Source: Trichobilharzia regenti (Eukaryota > Platyhelminthes > Trematoda > Strigeidida > Schistosomatidae). From it: 64,000 nt of DNA. The notes under the pieces are model-generated. The model ran no database searches, was not told the origin of the DNA, and saw nothing but the letters and a program-made list of their open reading frames with translations. Positions 1 through 8,792 of this stretch are shown here, piece by piece. Every line of letters starts with the position of its first letter. Position 1 is the stretch's first letter. Location: the NCBI GenBank assembly GCA_944472135.2, contig OX235263.1:26961379-27025378 (forward strand), written 5' to 3'. Made by a program: the position numbers and the translations under genes.

Positions 1-2
1 TG

Positions 3-260
3 GGCTTAAAACCTGGTACAGTAAGAGAAATAGTACTAACAGATCCCAGCTCTAAGTTATCAGAGGTATTGGAAGACATGTTACAATTTGTAGAAAAATG
101 GTTTAACAGTAACAAAATAGTAAGAATAATGCACACTAAGAATATGGCAAAACAGAAAAACATGCAATGCAGATGCTTACCACAGATTAGTGCAAGTTGT
201 GCGATGACAAAGCACAAGAATGAGTTCGAAATGTCTATTATATGTATATATATCCGATAA
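3..260 (+). CDS. Partial ORF open at left edge, function unknown
   Basis: The frame beginning at base 3 is open for about 85 codons from the window edge to a stop at 258-260; an internal ATG lies at 69. The predicted peptide is mixed and basic, with no motif I recognise, no membrane segment and no splice signal that would mark it as an exon. It lies upstream of a minisatellite and a truncated BEL-like element, so it may be element-derived. It could be chance. Confidence 0.2.
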   Translation, partial: GLKPGTVREIVLTDPSSKLSEVLEDMLQFVEKWFNSNKIVRIMHTKNMAKQKNMQCRCLPQISASCAMTKHKNEFEMSIICIYIR

Positions 261-303
261 AGTTAGAGTTCGAATAATCCAGCAAGTGTAATGATGCGTC
301 CGG

Positions 304-423
304 GTGAACAAAATGTCGTTGGAGTCAACAAGTTACCGTCGCAGTGAACAAGTTATCGTCGGGGTGAAAAAGCTGTCGTCGCGATGGACAATTTGTCGTC
401 GGGCTCACCAATTTTGTTGCGTG
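304..423. repeat. Minisatellite, six units of exactly 20 bp
   Basis: Six consecutive 20-base units start at 304, 324, 344, 364, 384 and 404. They resemble GTGAACAAGTTATCGTCGGG with two to seven changes each; the first and last are the most diverged. The period is not a multiple of three, so an encoded repeat protein is unlikely. No spacer separates the units. Confidence 0.85.
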
Positions 424-704
424 CGTTGTCTGACTAAACTGCCGTACACATTCCAGTACTTCTTCGCTTTTATTAATGTGCGCAGACGTTGTGGCTACTC
501 GACGCCCACAACGTAAATCAAAAGGCACTTGCGAAGATTACGAATGTGTATTGTTGCAATAGTCAAATTTCGAAATTGTGTCAAGGTAATGTTCAACAGT
601 AAATTGACAAATGTTTGCGAAGTACATATAAAATCGGTCTGTATACACATATAATACAAGTGTACAAATTAGATTAAAAAGCAGGATTACAGTTGGTATA
701 GGGG
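424..704. other. Unassigned stretch
   Basis: This is AT-rich sequence between the minisatellite and the first recognisable BEL-like internal sequence. The short open frames on both strands overlap one another and show no motif. I see no gene here. Confidence 0.4.
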
Positions 705-1092
705 TACTACAGATGCAAGACAAACACGGTTGTGTTTTACACGTTTGCAAGAGGTGCATACAAAGGTGAGCTGTGAATCGATGAGCAAGTTCAGTGATAA
801 GCTAAATGTGAAATCAAGGTCTGACTCCGAATTGTGTGACGATAATGGTGCGGTCAGAAAGTCTGTAGTCGCAACTGGTAAGCCATTGTTTAATAGAGTG
901 TCACAGAGGAGAGTTACAGTCTCAGAGCACAGTTCTGACTCCACAAGTTTACAAGGTATTACTGGTCAGAGTGAAGGTATAAAACCTCTAATGATTTGTG
1001 AGGAGGAACCAAAATTGTCTACTTCTGTTATTAAAGAGTTTGAAAATGATGAAGTCGACCAGATAAATGATGGTAAATTGAATATTTGTGAT
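705..1092 (+). pseudogene. BEL-like internal ORF fragment, block 1
   Basis: An open frame (Met at 730) encodes a hydrophilic Ser/Asp/Glu-rich stretch nearly identical to about codons 285-400 of copy B. It ends where the 3' microsatellite end of a minus-strand LINE begins. No catalytic motif is visible. The block is broken by truncation upstream and insertion downstream. Confidence 0.7.
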
Positions 1093-2053
1093 AATAATAA
1101 TAATAATATATTCTCATTTTGTACATGAGAGACGCCAGTTTACAGGCATCATCAATATGATAAATTACATATACGATTAGCAATCATAATTAATAATAAT
1201 GTTTTAATAAAATACACATTTTTTCCTACTTGTGTAGGACACACCAAATATACAGGCATGGATAAGCATTATATAAATTTCATAAATTTGGTTTATGGTT
1301 AAGTTACATGGTTGCTGGCGTTTTTGTCTTAGGTCTGTGGGAACAATATGATAACCAGTCATTCAATGGAGCACGTCATGAAATATAGGAATATTGTCTT
1401 CGCATTAACAAAAAAACCCAAGTAAGTTTTGGATGGATTAAAAATACTTGGGAAAAAATAAAGCTTGAAGTAATTCCTCAATATAACTTGGGTGTGTACA
1501 AATCCGAATCTTATTTTTGATTTGATTTATATCCAAATTGGGTAATAAGGAAGCTATTTTTACAGATACGATCAGTTATGTTATAAGCTACAATCGTGAC
1601 GTTGTATTACAAATAGATACTTTTCCATTGGTATAAGAGTATATTCCACAAATGTAATCCAGGTTGCGTCGTGGAGAAAGTTAATTCGTTATTAACCAGG
1701 CAACTGAAAGATACGGGACCAATAATGTTTGCAGATCATTTGTCATTGTAAATGGTCAAATATCCACATTATTCATTCTCATTCAAAAAGTCAAATGGAA
1801 GCTGAAATGGTGAGAGAAAAAAGAAGACAAACAACAGCAACGCAAAAGAAAGCAACGGGAGTCCTTAAGGAGTGATTAATAAATATATACATATATATTC
1901 TGTTTAGTAACTGTGGTTATTTTGGTACACAAACTAACTAGTCCCGTTATGCTAACTTTTATATTATGTGTAAACTAATATTACTGTCCTGTGTAGAAAT
2001 GTTAATCATCTAGTTCCAATAATATTAAAATTTATAATTGTAGTTTGTTGTAA
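1093..2053 (-). other. 3' untranslated region of the CR1-like LINE
   Basis: AT-rich sequence with no sustained open frame lies between the ORF2 stop and the terminal AAT repeat. It is unusually long for a CR1 3' end, so it may hide an older insertion that I cannot recognise. AATAAA-like hexamers occur on both strands. Confidence 0.5.
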
Positions 2054-5005
2054 CTACACGTTTAAAGAACTTAAAATATCTATGTAGGGTGAAAAAGAAG
2101 GTGTAAGAGTCAGGCGCAAAAGTGCATTGTCATCTTTGAGCAGTCTGGTGACTGAGGAGATGAACACTGGAAGTGTGTTTGCATCGCGCACATTAGCTGG
2201 TAGTCTATTCCAAATGACTGAAAACTTATTTAAGAAGAAGTTGTACCGCACGTAAGTCTGACAGTGCTCCATAGCAGCTAGGTTGTGATGATTTCTAAGA
2301 TTGTAACTGATGACAGCGGTAGGTTTAGTTATTGGCTCGGAGGAATGCAAGAGAAGATTAGTTAGCTTATAGTAAAAGATAAGGTTTAGCTTAAGGCGTC
2401 TTTTCCAGAGGGGTTCTAATCTTAGTCTTACGCATCGCTCATGGTATTCCAGACCACTTTCTAAACCAAGAGTTCTTGAGGTAAACTGCCGTTGCACTCC
2501 CTCTAATTTAAGCTTGTCATTTTGTCTTAGTCCGCTAAGAATAAACGGGCAGTATTCTAAGATAGGTCGGACACATACTTTGTATAATAAAACCCTAGTT
2601 TCACAACAAAAGAAATTGCGTGTTATGCATCCTATCAGCCTTCGCGTTTTACGTCTGGCATAATCAGTCTGTTCAGCGAACGTTAGGTTACTAGAGTATC
2701 TAATACCGAGATCTACGACTGAGTTGAGCTTAGCTAGTTTTCGCCCATTTATTTCAAGAGTTAGATCAAGGTTACTGTTGCCAATACAAATCCAGCCGCA
2801 TTTGTCAATGTTAAAATTTAGACAGGATTCAGCACACCATGATGCGAGACTACTTAGTTCAAGATGTATTTTAGTAACCATATCGCTTAATTCATGAGTG
2901 TAGCAGGAGTAGACGACTTTGAGGTCGTCAGCATATAGGAATGGTTTGCCTAAGGTGAAGCACTTGCAAATGCTGTTAATGTAGACTGTGAATAAAAGTG
3001 GACCTAGGACACTACCTTGCACGACCCCACTTGAGATCTGCCTAGGATGAGACAATACAGATCCAACTTTGGTTATTTGTACCCTGTTGCTTAGAAATGA
3101 TTTTAACCAGTTCAGTAATGGGTTGCGAATTCCACAAGAGTACAGCTTCTCAAAGAGAATACTGTGAGATACCATGTCAAATGCCCTAGATATATCGAAG
3201 TAGAGAACAACGACTAGCTTACGTGCTTCGCGACTACTAGTGATGCAGTTGAAAAAGTCGAAGTGGCAAGTAACGCAGGATCTATTTTTGAGAAATCCGT
3301 GTTGAGACCTTGTAACAAGATCTTCCCTAATTAGGTAGTCTGACAATTGATCTTTTACAACTTTCTCCATGATTCGTGAGATAACTGGGGTTATATTTAT
3401 GGGTCTGTAATTGCGGACGTTTGCCCTATCACCAGATTTGTAATGTGGAATTATGAAGCTAGTTTTCCACTCACTAGGGTAAGTGCCAGTGTCCATAGAT
3501 ATTGAGAAGAATTTAAGAAGTAACAAGGGTATATCACACCCACTGTTTTTGAAAATTATCGAAGCGAGGCCATCCGGTCCCGTACTAGTGGAAGGTTTAA
3601 GGCTTTTAATTGCTTGTACTATTAACTGATTAGTGAACACAATGCTTTCAAGGGAAGAGATAGTAAGGGGAGCGGTTTCACCAGGCATATGTGTTTCTAA
3701 ACTAAAGTTTGCAAACCAATCACTGAAGAGTTCACAGATAGTGGCAGGTTCATTGTAGATTACTTTGTCGTGAAGTAAGTATGGGATTTCCCTCGCCGAC
3801 TGCATTCGTTTTTTAAGAAGTGCCGTTAAGTTATAAACTTTGGAGGTACTTTCAAGTGCCGTTAACTCTTCGTCGAGGTCCTTTTGAGAGCGTAGGCGCT
3901 TGAGAGATTCAAGAGACTCGTGGATTGAGAGCAATAGTGATATGTCCTTAGTGGAATAGTACTGTTTCTTCAGTTTCCTTAACTTATTACGGTGTGCCCT
4001 TGGAATATATTCAGTTCGGTGTCTACTTAATTTCACTATTTTCTTTGGAGCAACTGTATCTAGACAAAGGGTAACATTCCTGTAAAACAGGGTTACTAAG
4101 GCCTCCAGGGAGTCAGTGGTAAAATAGTCATCCCATTGACAGAGTCGAATAAGTTCTTGGACTAATCCCCAGTCTGTATATTTGTAACTACGACATATTG
4201 TGCTTCCTGAGTCTTGTTTGTTTCCTGTATTTAGTGGTGAGAAAGGCAGAGAGCAGAGTACCATTCTATGGTCACTACTGGAAAATCGATTACCAACATA
4301 CGTGGATACTGGGATTGTGTCATGACAAAAAACAAGGTCCAACATGTTGTCACCACGAGTAGGTGTCTGGACGTGTTGTTGCCATCCATAACAGTCTATA
4401 GTGGCAAGTAATTCGTCGAAGCGTTGGGGGCCGGAACTAGTTAGCCAATTGACTTCTGGAAGATTGAAGTCCCCTGCAATTATTTTGTAATTAGCACTAA
4501 ACGAGGATGCGTGTGCAAACGATTTAGCTAATAACGCATCAGTTTCTTTTGTTGAGCTTGGTGCTCGATAAACACAGCCTATGAGAAGTTTGTACTTATC
4601 TCCATGTAAGACAACCCAGAGTGAGTCAGGTACATTATTCATTGTTTCATCTTCCACCTTACTGACTACAAATGAGCTATGTATATATATGAGACATCCT
4701 CCACCACGCTTGCAATCTCTGTTTGCACGGTGTACAGTGTAATCATCGATACCTATATGCACATCAAGTACAGAGGATGAGCACCATGACTCAGTAATCA
4801 GAGCTACAGTAGGCTTGGCGACTAATAATAATGTCCTTAGTTCAGATATCTTATTGATTAAGGAACGTGCATTAATTAGCAATATCGTGAATAAGTCACG
4901 GGATACTACAAACTGGCTTAAAATGTCACCATAACCTAAATCTATTTGTGCGTCAGCACCGCAAGAATTTATGAATGAAAAGGAGGTCGGACTGGGTGTC
5001 TGCAC
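2054..5005 (-). CDS. LINE ORF2: apurinic-type endonuclease plus reverse transcriptase
   Basis: A 983-codon uninterrupted frame. Roughly residues 35-255 form an exonuclease/endonuclease/phosphatase fold, with the TESW glutamate, the GDFN motif and the terminal SDH motif all present. Residues from about 440 to 760 are a reverse transcriptase, with the palm aspartate in the DISRAFD block and the active site YADD; a thumb and C-terminal region follow. In this family the endonuclease nicks the target and the polymerase copies the LINE RNA in place (target-primed reverse transcription). All key residues I can check are present, so the copy could have moved recently. The first Met is only the longest-frame choice; it lies about 35 residues before the domain. 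Confidence 0.88.
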   Translation of the reverse strand: MQTPSPTSFSFINSCGADAQIDLGYGDILSQFVVSRDLFTILLINARSLINKISELRTLLLVAKPTVALITESWCSSSVLDVHIGIDDYTVHRANRDCKRGGGCLIYIHSSFVVSKVEDETMNNVPDSLWVVLHGDKYKLLIGCVYRAPSSTKETDALLAKSFAHASSFSANYKIIAGDFNLPEVNWLTSSGPQRFDELLATIDCYGWQQHVQTPTRGDNMLDLVFCHDTIPVSTYVGNRFSSSDHRMVLCSLPFSPLNTGNKQDSGSTICRSYKYTDWGLVQELIRLCQWDDYFTTDSLEALVTLFYRNVTLCLDTVAPKKIVKLSRHRTEYIPRAHRNKLRKLKKQYYSTKDISLLLSIHESLESLKRLRSQKDLDEELTALESTSKVYNLTALLKKRMQSAREIPYLLHDKVIYNEPATICELFSDWFANFSLETHMPGETAPLTISSLESIVFTNQLIVQAIKSLKPSTSTGPDGLASIIFKNSGCDIPLLLLKFFSISMDTGTYPSEWKTSFIIPHYKSGDRANVRNYRPINITPVISRIMEKVVKDQLSDYLIREDLVTRSQHGFLKNRSCVTCHFDFFNCITSSREARKLVVVLYFDISRAFDMVSHSILFEKLYSCGIRNPLLNWLKSFLSNRVQITKVGSVLSHPRQISSGVVQGSVLGPLLFTVYINSICKCFTLGKPFLYADDLKVVYSCYTHELSDMVTKIHLELSSLASWCAESCLNFNIDKCGWICIGNSNLDLTLEINGRKLAKLNSVVDLGIRYSSNLTFAEQTDYARRKTRRLIGCITRNFFCCETRVLLYKVCVRPILEYCPFILSGLRQNDKLKLEGVQRQFTSRTLGLESGLEYHERCVRLRLEPLWKRRLKLNLIFYYKLTNLLLHSSEPITKPTAVISYNLRNHHNLAAMEHCQTYVRYNFFLNKFSVIWNRLPANVRDANTLPVFISSVTRLLKDDNALLRLTLTPSFSPYIDILSSLNV

Positions 5006-5077
5006 ATCGGGTTGGTGTGCAATGAGGTGGTCCTAGGTGCCATGGGTCGTACCAGTGATTCGGGACACCTGGAAAAT

Positions 5078-6436
5078 TTACCATGTGTTCCTGGATATAA
5101 GGGTAGTACAGGTTGGGCCTAGGTTGACGGTTAAAAGGCATAGCATCAAAGGTCTACCCATCCAACTGCTATTCGTCATACCGGTATACACCTTCGGGTT
5201 GTTTTTATAACTTAAAGGGAATTGTGAAGGAAGGTGCTTTGGCTGCAAGACTTTAGGAGTCTTGGAGCCTGACTTTCTATAAGGTGGAGCATGCGGAACA
5301 CCTCCAGATATACTTATGTTTCGAGAGGAGTTTTTCGTAACAAGTGATGGTTTGTTGGCATTCTTACTCTCAGCAGGCTTATTGAATACAAAGTATTCTT
5401 CCCCATCATTAGTCTCAACCCTGCGAAATTTGTTCATCGTGGTGAGGTTACTACGTTTGGGGGGAAATTTCTTAGAACAACTTGCAGAAGTTCTAGTCAT
5501 TTTAACATCTTTCGATGAGGCTTTATTTACAGGGGTACTGGTATCTAAATCAGTTCCTAGTTCCATTGGCAGGTGTGGTTGTTGTGTAGTTTGCTGAATG
5601 CTAGTTTCAGCACTAGGTGTCTGTTGCTGTGCACGATCCTTATTTGGTAAATCAAAGCTAGAGGAGGTGACCAGGTTATTACTACGCATTATTCTGCGCT
5701 GACACGGTGTTTTATCCTGAGCTACGGTTATAGACTTATAACTGCTATTCAGTCTTAAGTGATCCTGACATTTAGTAAACTTACTAGCATCAAGGGAATT
5801 ACTGAATTTAAAAATGATTGGGCAATTAGCCTGGTTAGACTTTTTACGAAGTCGTTTGCATTCACATGGAACACTAGCCATGCCGCAACAAATCAGGATT
5901 TTGTGTCTTACAGTTTTCAGGGGCAGAGAATCTGGGACGTTGTAAACTATAGCTTGGTGAGAAGAGGTTATACGCTTCATCACCTCCGTAGCCAAGCAGT
6001 CAATCAGATTTTCAGCTTTATTTAGGTTGTCTGGAGATATTTTAGGATGCCTTTCTAAAAGACAGGCTATTGGGTCTAAATTCAAAAGCTTATTTTGAGT
6101 TACATCCAGTAAACACTTAACCTGGCCAATATCAGACCGGCTCTCCGTGGTATTTGAGATTGGCAGTGACATACTATCAAACTGATCTAATTTTTTCTGA
6201 ATTTCACTTACTTGCCTCTGCATATCTTTCAAAAGGAGGTTTAGTTTACAGAACTCAGAGTTCTCTAACAGAACATCTTTCACCTGTATCACAGGAGTGA
6301 GATCTGCACTCAAACCATTTTGAGAGCTAGTAGTTGATACTGTATTACCAGGCGGTAATGCAGTTATAACCGAATTTAAGCCACTATCTAAAACAATTGT
6401 GTTTCTACGAACACGTTTTTTAGAGATTTGGACCAT
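5078..6436 (-). CDS. LINE ORF1 protein
   Basis: A 452-codon frame upstream of ORF2, starting close to the 5' end of the element. It is basic and Ser/Asn/Lys-rich, with a short predicted coiled coil near residues 65-90 and no obvious zinc knuckle. Position and composition fit an RNA-binding ORF1 protein of a CR1-type LINE. The last 20 or so residues look unlike the rest. A frame overlapping the end (5141-4953) carries a Pro/Tyr-rich stretch that reads on into the start of ORF2, so a frameshift near 5130-5150 may have altered the natural C-terminus. Assignment is by position, not by family match. Confidence 0.65.
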   Translation of the reverse strand: MVQISKKRVRRNTIVLDSGLNSVITALPPGNTVSTTSSQNGLSADLTPVIQVKDVLLENSEFCKLNLLLKDMQRQVSEIQKKLDQFDSMSLPISNTTESRSDIGQVKCLLDVTQNKLLNLDPIACLLERHPKISPDNLNKAENLIDCLATEVMKRITSSHQAIVYNVPDSLPLKTVRHKILICCGMASVPCECKRLRKKSNQANCPIIFKFSNSLDASKFTKCQDHLRLNSSYKSITVAQDKTPCQRRIMRSNNLVTSSSFDLPNKDRAQQQTPSAETSIQQTTQQPHLPMELGTDLDTSTPVNKASSKDVKMTRTSASCSKKFPPKRSNLTTMNKFRRVETNDGEEYFVFNKPAESKNANKPSLVTKNSSRNISISGGVPHAPPYRKSGSKTPKVLQPKHLPSQFPLSYKNNPKVYTGMTNSSWMGRPLMLCLLTVNLGPTCTTLISRNTW

Positions 6437-6527
6437 AATTTCAAGAATTATATGACAATAAGCAGTAAATAAATTTCAGAGCAAACACGTGCAAAAATGT
6501 CACCAATTTCGAACGTACCGCCCTGTA

Positions 6528-6970
6528 GTTGATGATCATGATAGTGCAGATTTGTCTTTGGTTCATCATGATGAAATGAGGGGAATGCCAACTACTGCTA
6601 AGTTGAACAAGGGTTCTGTACAACTTGAACGTGAAGTATAATTAAATGCAGATGCAGTTGCAGAAGGTATGGATACTTGTGAGACCGTCAGTGTGATTGA
6701 TCAGAGTGAAGCCCACCTACCATCAGATGCTAGTGCTAAACCTGAGCTGATAGCAAAAGACACCAGTGGTGGTGGTCTTGCAGGTAGACAAATTTCTGAA
6801 AGCCGAGCAAGAACAGCTTCTGATCCACCGCTAACTTCATCAACTGGTATCAGTCAGTTGTCGTTGGTGTTGTCATCCACAATGAGAAGGACGCCCATCA
6901 ACTCCAGTATCTTGTGCAATGACTATGATAGTATTGGTGCGTTTGAAAAGACGAAAGATATTTCTCAGTT
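6528..6970 (+). pseudogene. BEL-like internal ORF fragment, block 2
   Basis: It continues block 1 after the LINE and matches copy B at about 10185-10624, with many substitutions. An in-frame stop is visible near 6640, so it is not open throughout. It ends with a 14-base sequence (6957-6970) that is repeated at 7373-7386 on the far side of the foldback insertion. Confidence 0.7.
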
Positions 6971-7372
6971 AATATTAGTAAAAAGTTTGAGCATTGTGGA
7001 TTAGATCAAATAAAGTATAATTATATTTTAATAGTTTACACGCAATGATAAGTTTTGTTATTGGTAATATTTCGAGCAAAATTACTGCCCATGTTCACAC
7101 CACTGTACAACTATCAACAACTTGGAATATGATTCTAAATACAAACACATGAATGAATGTGGAGTATAATTCTGAACACACATATGCACACACAAAACAT
7201 GAATGAGCAAAAAAAATAATAATGAACTATATATATGAGTACAAATCAAAAATGTGTGAATAAAACAATTCCAACAGTGATGTCAACACGGGCAGTAATT
7301 TTGCTCGAAACATTACCAATAACAAACTTTATTATTGTGTGTAAACTATTAAAATATAATTACACTTTATTT
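6971..7372. mobile_element. PLE-derived foldback element with 14-bp target duplication
   Basis: Two arms of about 85 bases, 7008-7092 and 7288-7372, are inverted copies differing at only a few positions. Both carry the (T)GCTCGAAA motif seen at PLE terminal repeats elsewhere in the window. The element is flanked by GATATTTCTCAGTT (6957-6970) and GATATTGCTCAGTT (7373-7386). The uninterrupted homologue at about 10608 confirms the empty site. A single-sided extension of about 37 bases (6971-7007) precedes the left arm, which resembles the short extension known from Penelope terminal repeats. It has no coding capacity. Confidence 0.75.
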
Positions 7373-7657
7373 GATATTGCTCAGTTTAGTGAGAATAAGC
7401 CAAGTGTAAACGAAAGAGTAATTGTTAAATTGACTTGCATGGATAAAGGCATTTCTAGTTTCAAGTTACTATTTGAATGCTATTATCTTTGGTGTAAATT
7501 ACTCTGTGCCTACGCCTGGTTGACCGGATACGTCCTGTGTTTGTTAGTCATCTATATTCTACGATACAATGACATGGGCGTGTTACCGTTCAGGTTTGAG
7601 GATATAGCTGATAGAGGGAAGTCAGCAAATGAACTCTGCGACGATTTTCCAACCTAG
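7373..7657 (+). pseudogene. BEL-like internal ORF fragment, block 3, membrane tail
   Basis: The frame is open and matches the C-terminal 95 residues of copy B. It has a basic stretch, a long Cys/Leu/Tyr-rich hydrophobic segment able to span a membrane, and a conserved tail ending in DDFPT before the stop. Differences from copy B are mostly inside the hydrophobic segment and keep it hydrophobic. The flanking 14-base repeat at the left edge comes from the foldback insertion. Confidence 0.65.
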
Positions 7658-7660
7658 GGC

Positions 7661-7914
7661 GTCAACCTGAGAAGGGTTGTAGGCGCACTGCCGTAAGTCC
7701 TACAATTCTTCAAAGGGTAGCGCATCAATGAGCAGTCCAATGTGCTTGGTGTATGATCTTGTACATATGTTCATATAGTATATACTGAATTGATATCATT
7801 TATCATCTAGCTGTTGGTAATTCTGTTTGTGTCCGGACGACTTCCACTTGGATCGTCAACCTGAGAAGGGTTGTAGGCGTGCTGGTGTAAGTCCTGCGAT
7901 TCTTCAAAGGAATT
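7661..7914 (+). repeat. 194-bp tandem repeat at LTR start, about 1.3 units
   Basis: The segment beginning GTCAACCTGAGAAGGGTTGT at 7661 recurs at 7855, a period of 194. Each unit includes the purine tract and the putative LTR start. The corresponding place in the second LTR carries one more unit. Confidence 0.85.
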
Positions 7915-8792
7915 CCATCAAGACATGATCGGCGAGGTTGTTTGTAGTATTTGTATATACGTGTGGTGTGTCATATCAATTGGTGTTTTATGGTTTCATT
8001 GTGTTTACTCGTTGTTTTCGTATCTTGTTTTTATTGCGTAATTTTGTTAAATTGTTCGTCGTGATTACTTCTGAAGTTGTTTCGAGTCTTCTACATCCGT
8101 GAATGAATTGATTGATGTTAAGGACAGCATATGGGTCGTATACGCCGGGGAGGCTAGGCTATTGCTGAGAATGAAATGCACACGGAGATAATTGTTAGCT
8201 GCGGTCTGACACGCCGGGGAGAAAGAGTGTATTCGACTGAGGCTCGCATGGGTCACCGCTACTAGAACTGAGGCAGAATGAGTGACAAGCGACTGCAGTG
8301 GTAATTGGTAGTGAGTAGATAAGAGGATGAGCGTAGATTATCGTGAGGTACTGCCATAGTCACGTTGTATTCTGCAAGACTCATTCTAGCAAGTGGAGAT
8401 TGTGTTGCGATAGGATGCCTTTAACTGGAAGGCGCAGGTCGTCATTGATGTGTGAGATTGTACTGTGAGTATGCTTGTGGTGTCAATGGAGTTGAAGATT
8501 GAACGATCAATTCTTGGTTGTTTGTTCAAAATCAACTTCCCCGGAGGCATCAATACGACAGTCATCGTCTCATCGGTCGCTGTTCAGAAAGAAGAGTAAA
8601 ATATCGTCAGAAACCTTAGTTCGCTTATTCCTTTTATATGTTGGTGTAACAATAAACAAATCTCAAGCGGCAGATCGGTGTTTTGGTTTTTCGTCCGTTA
8701 TAACTAAGCGTTTCTGAGAAATCTTCGAAGAACAGCGTGGGCCCGAGCGTAGCGAGAGCTGGGCATTAACGGTTTATGAGACGTGATTGACA
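7678..8792 (+). repeat. Long terminal repeat shared by BEL-like copies A and B
   Basis: It starts TGTAGG just after a purine tract (GAGAAGGG), as expected at a polypurine tract/LTR junction, and ends TTGACA at 8792. That is where similarity with the second LTR (10913-12261) stops. An AATAAA lies at about 8651. It contains two units of a 194-bp repeat at its left end. Short open frames in it also occur unchanged in the other LTR and are probably not genes. Confidence 0.7.

Larger units (their letters stand above)
1093..6527 (-). mobile_element. CR1-like non-LTR retrotransposon, near full length
   Basis: A minus-strand LINE of about 5.4 kb has ORF1 (6436-5078), ORF2 with endonuclease and reverse transcriptase (5005-2054), a 3' region of about 950 bases (2053-1093), and a 3' end in an ATT/AAT microsatellite at 1093-1110, as is usual for CR1 elements. 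The boundaries are inferred because the flanks at about 1092 and 6528 join into continuous sequence of the neighbouring BEL-like copy. No clear target duplication is seen, which fits the CR1 group. Only a short leader of about 90 bases precedes ORF1. Confidence 0.85.
705..7657 (+). mobile_element. BEL-like element copy A, truncated, split by two insertions
   Basis: Aligning by eye with the neighbouring copy (8967-10892), the same internal sequence occurs here as three blocks: 705-1092, 6528-6970 and 7373-7657. They match the second half of the neighbour, from about 9812 to its stop. The 5' part encoding the DUF1759-like Gag is missing. The first gap holds a CR1-like LINE and the second a PLE-derived foldback element. 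The sequence runs into a long terminal repeat at 7678, which also serves as the upstream LTR of copy B. Confidence 0.75.

Noticed and set aside
8065..8256. Conserved 63-codon minus-strand ORF, identical at 11492-11683
   Set aside because: Identity extends over the whole 394-base LTR block, including non-coding sequence, so it reflects recent duplication or conversion, not protein constraint.
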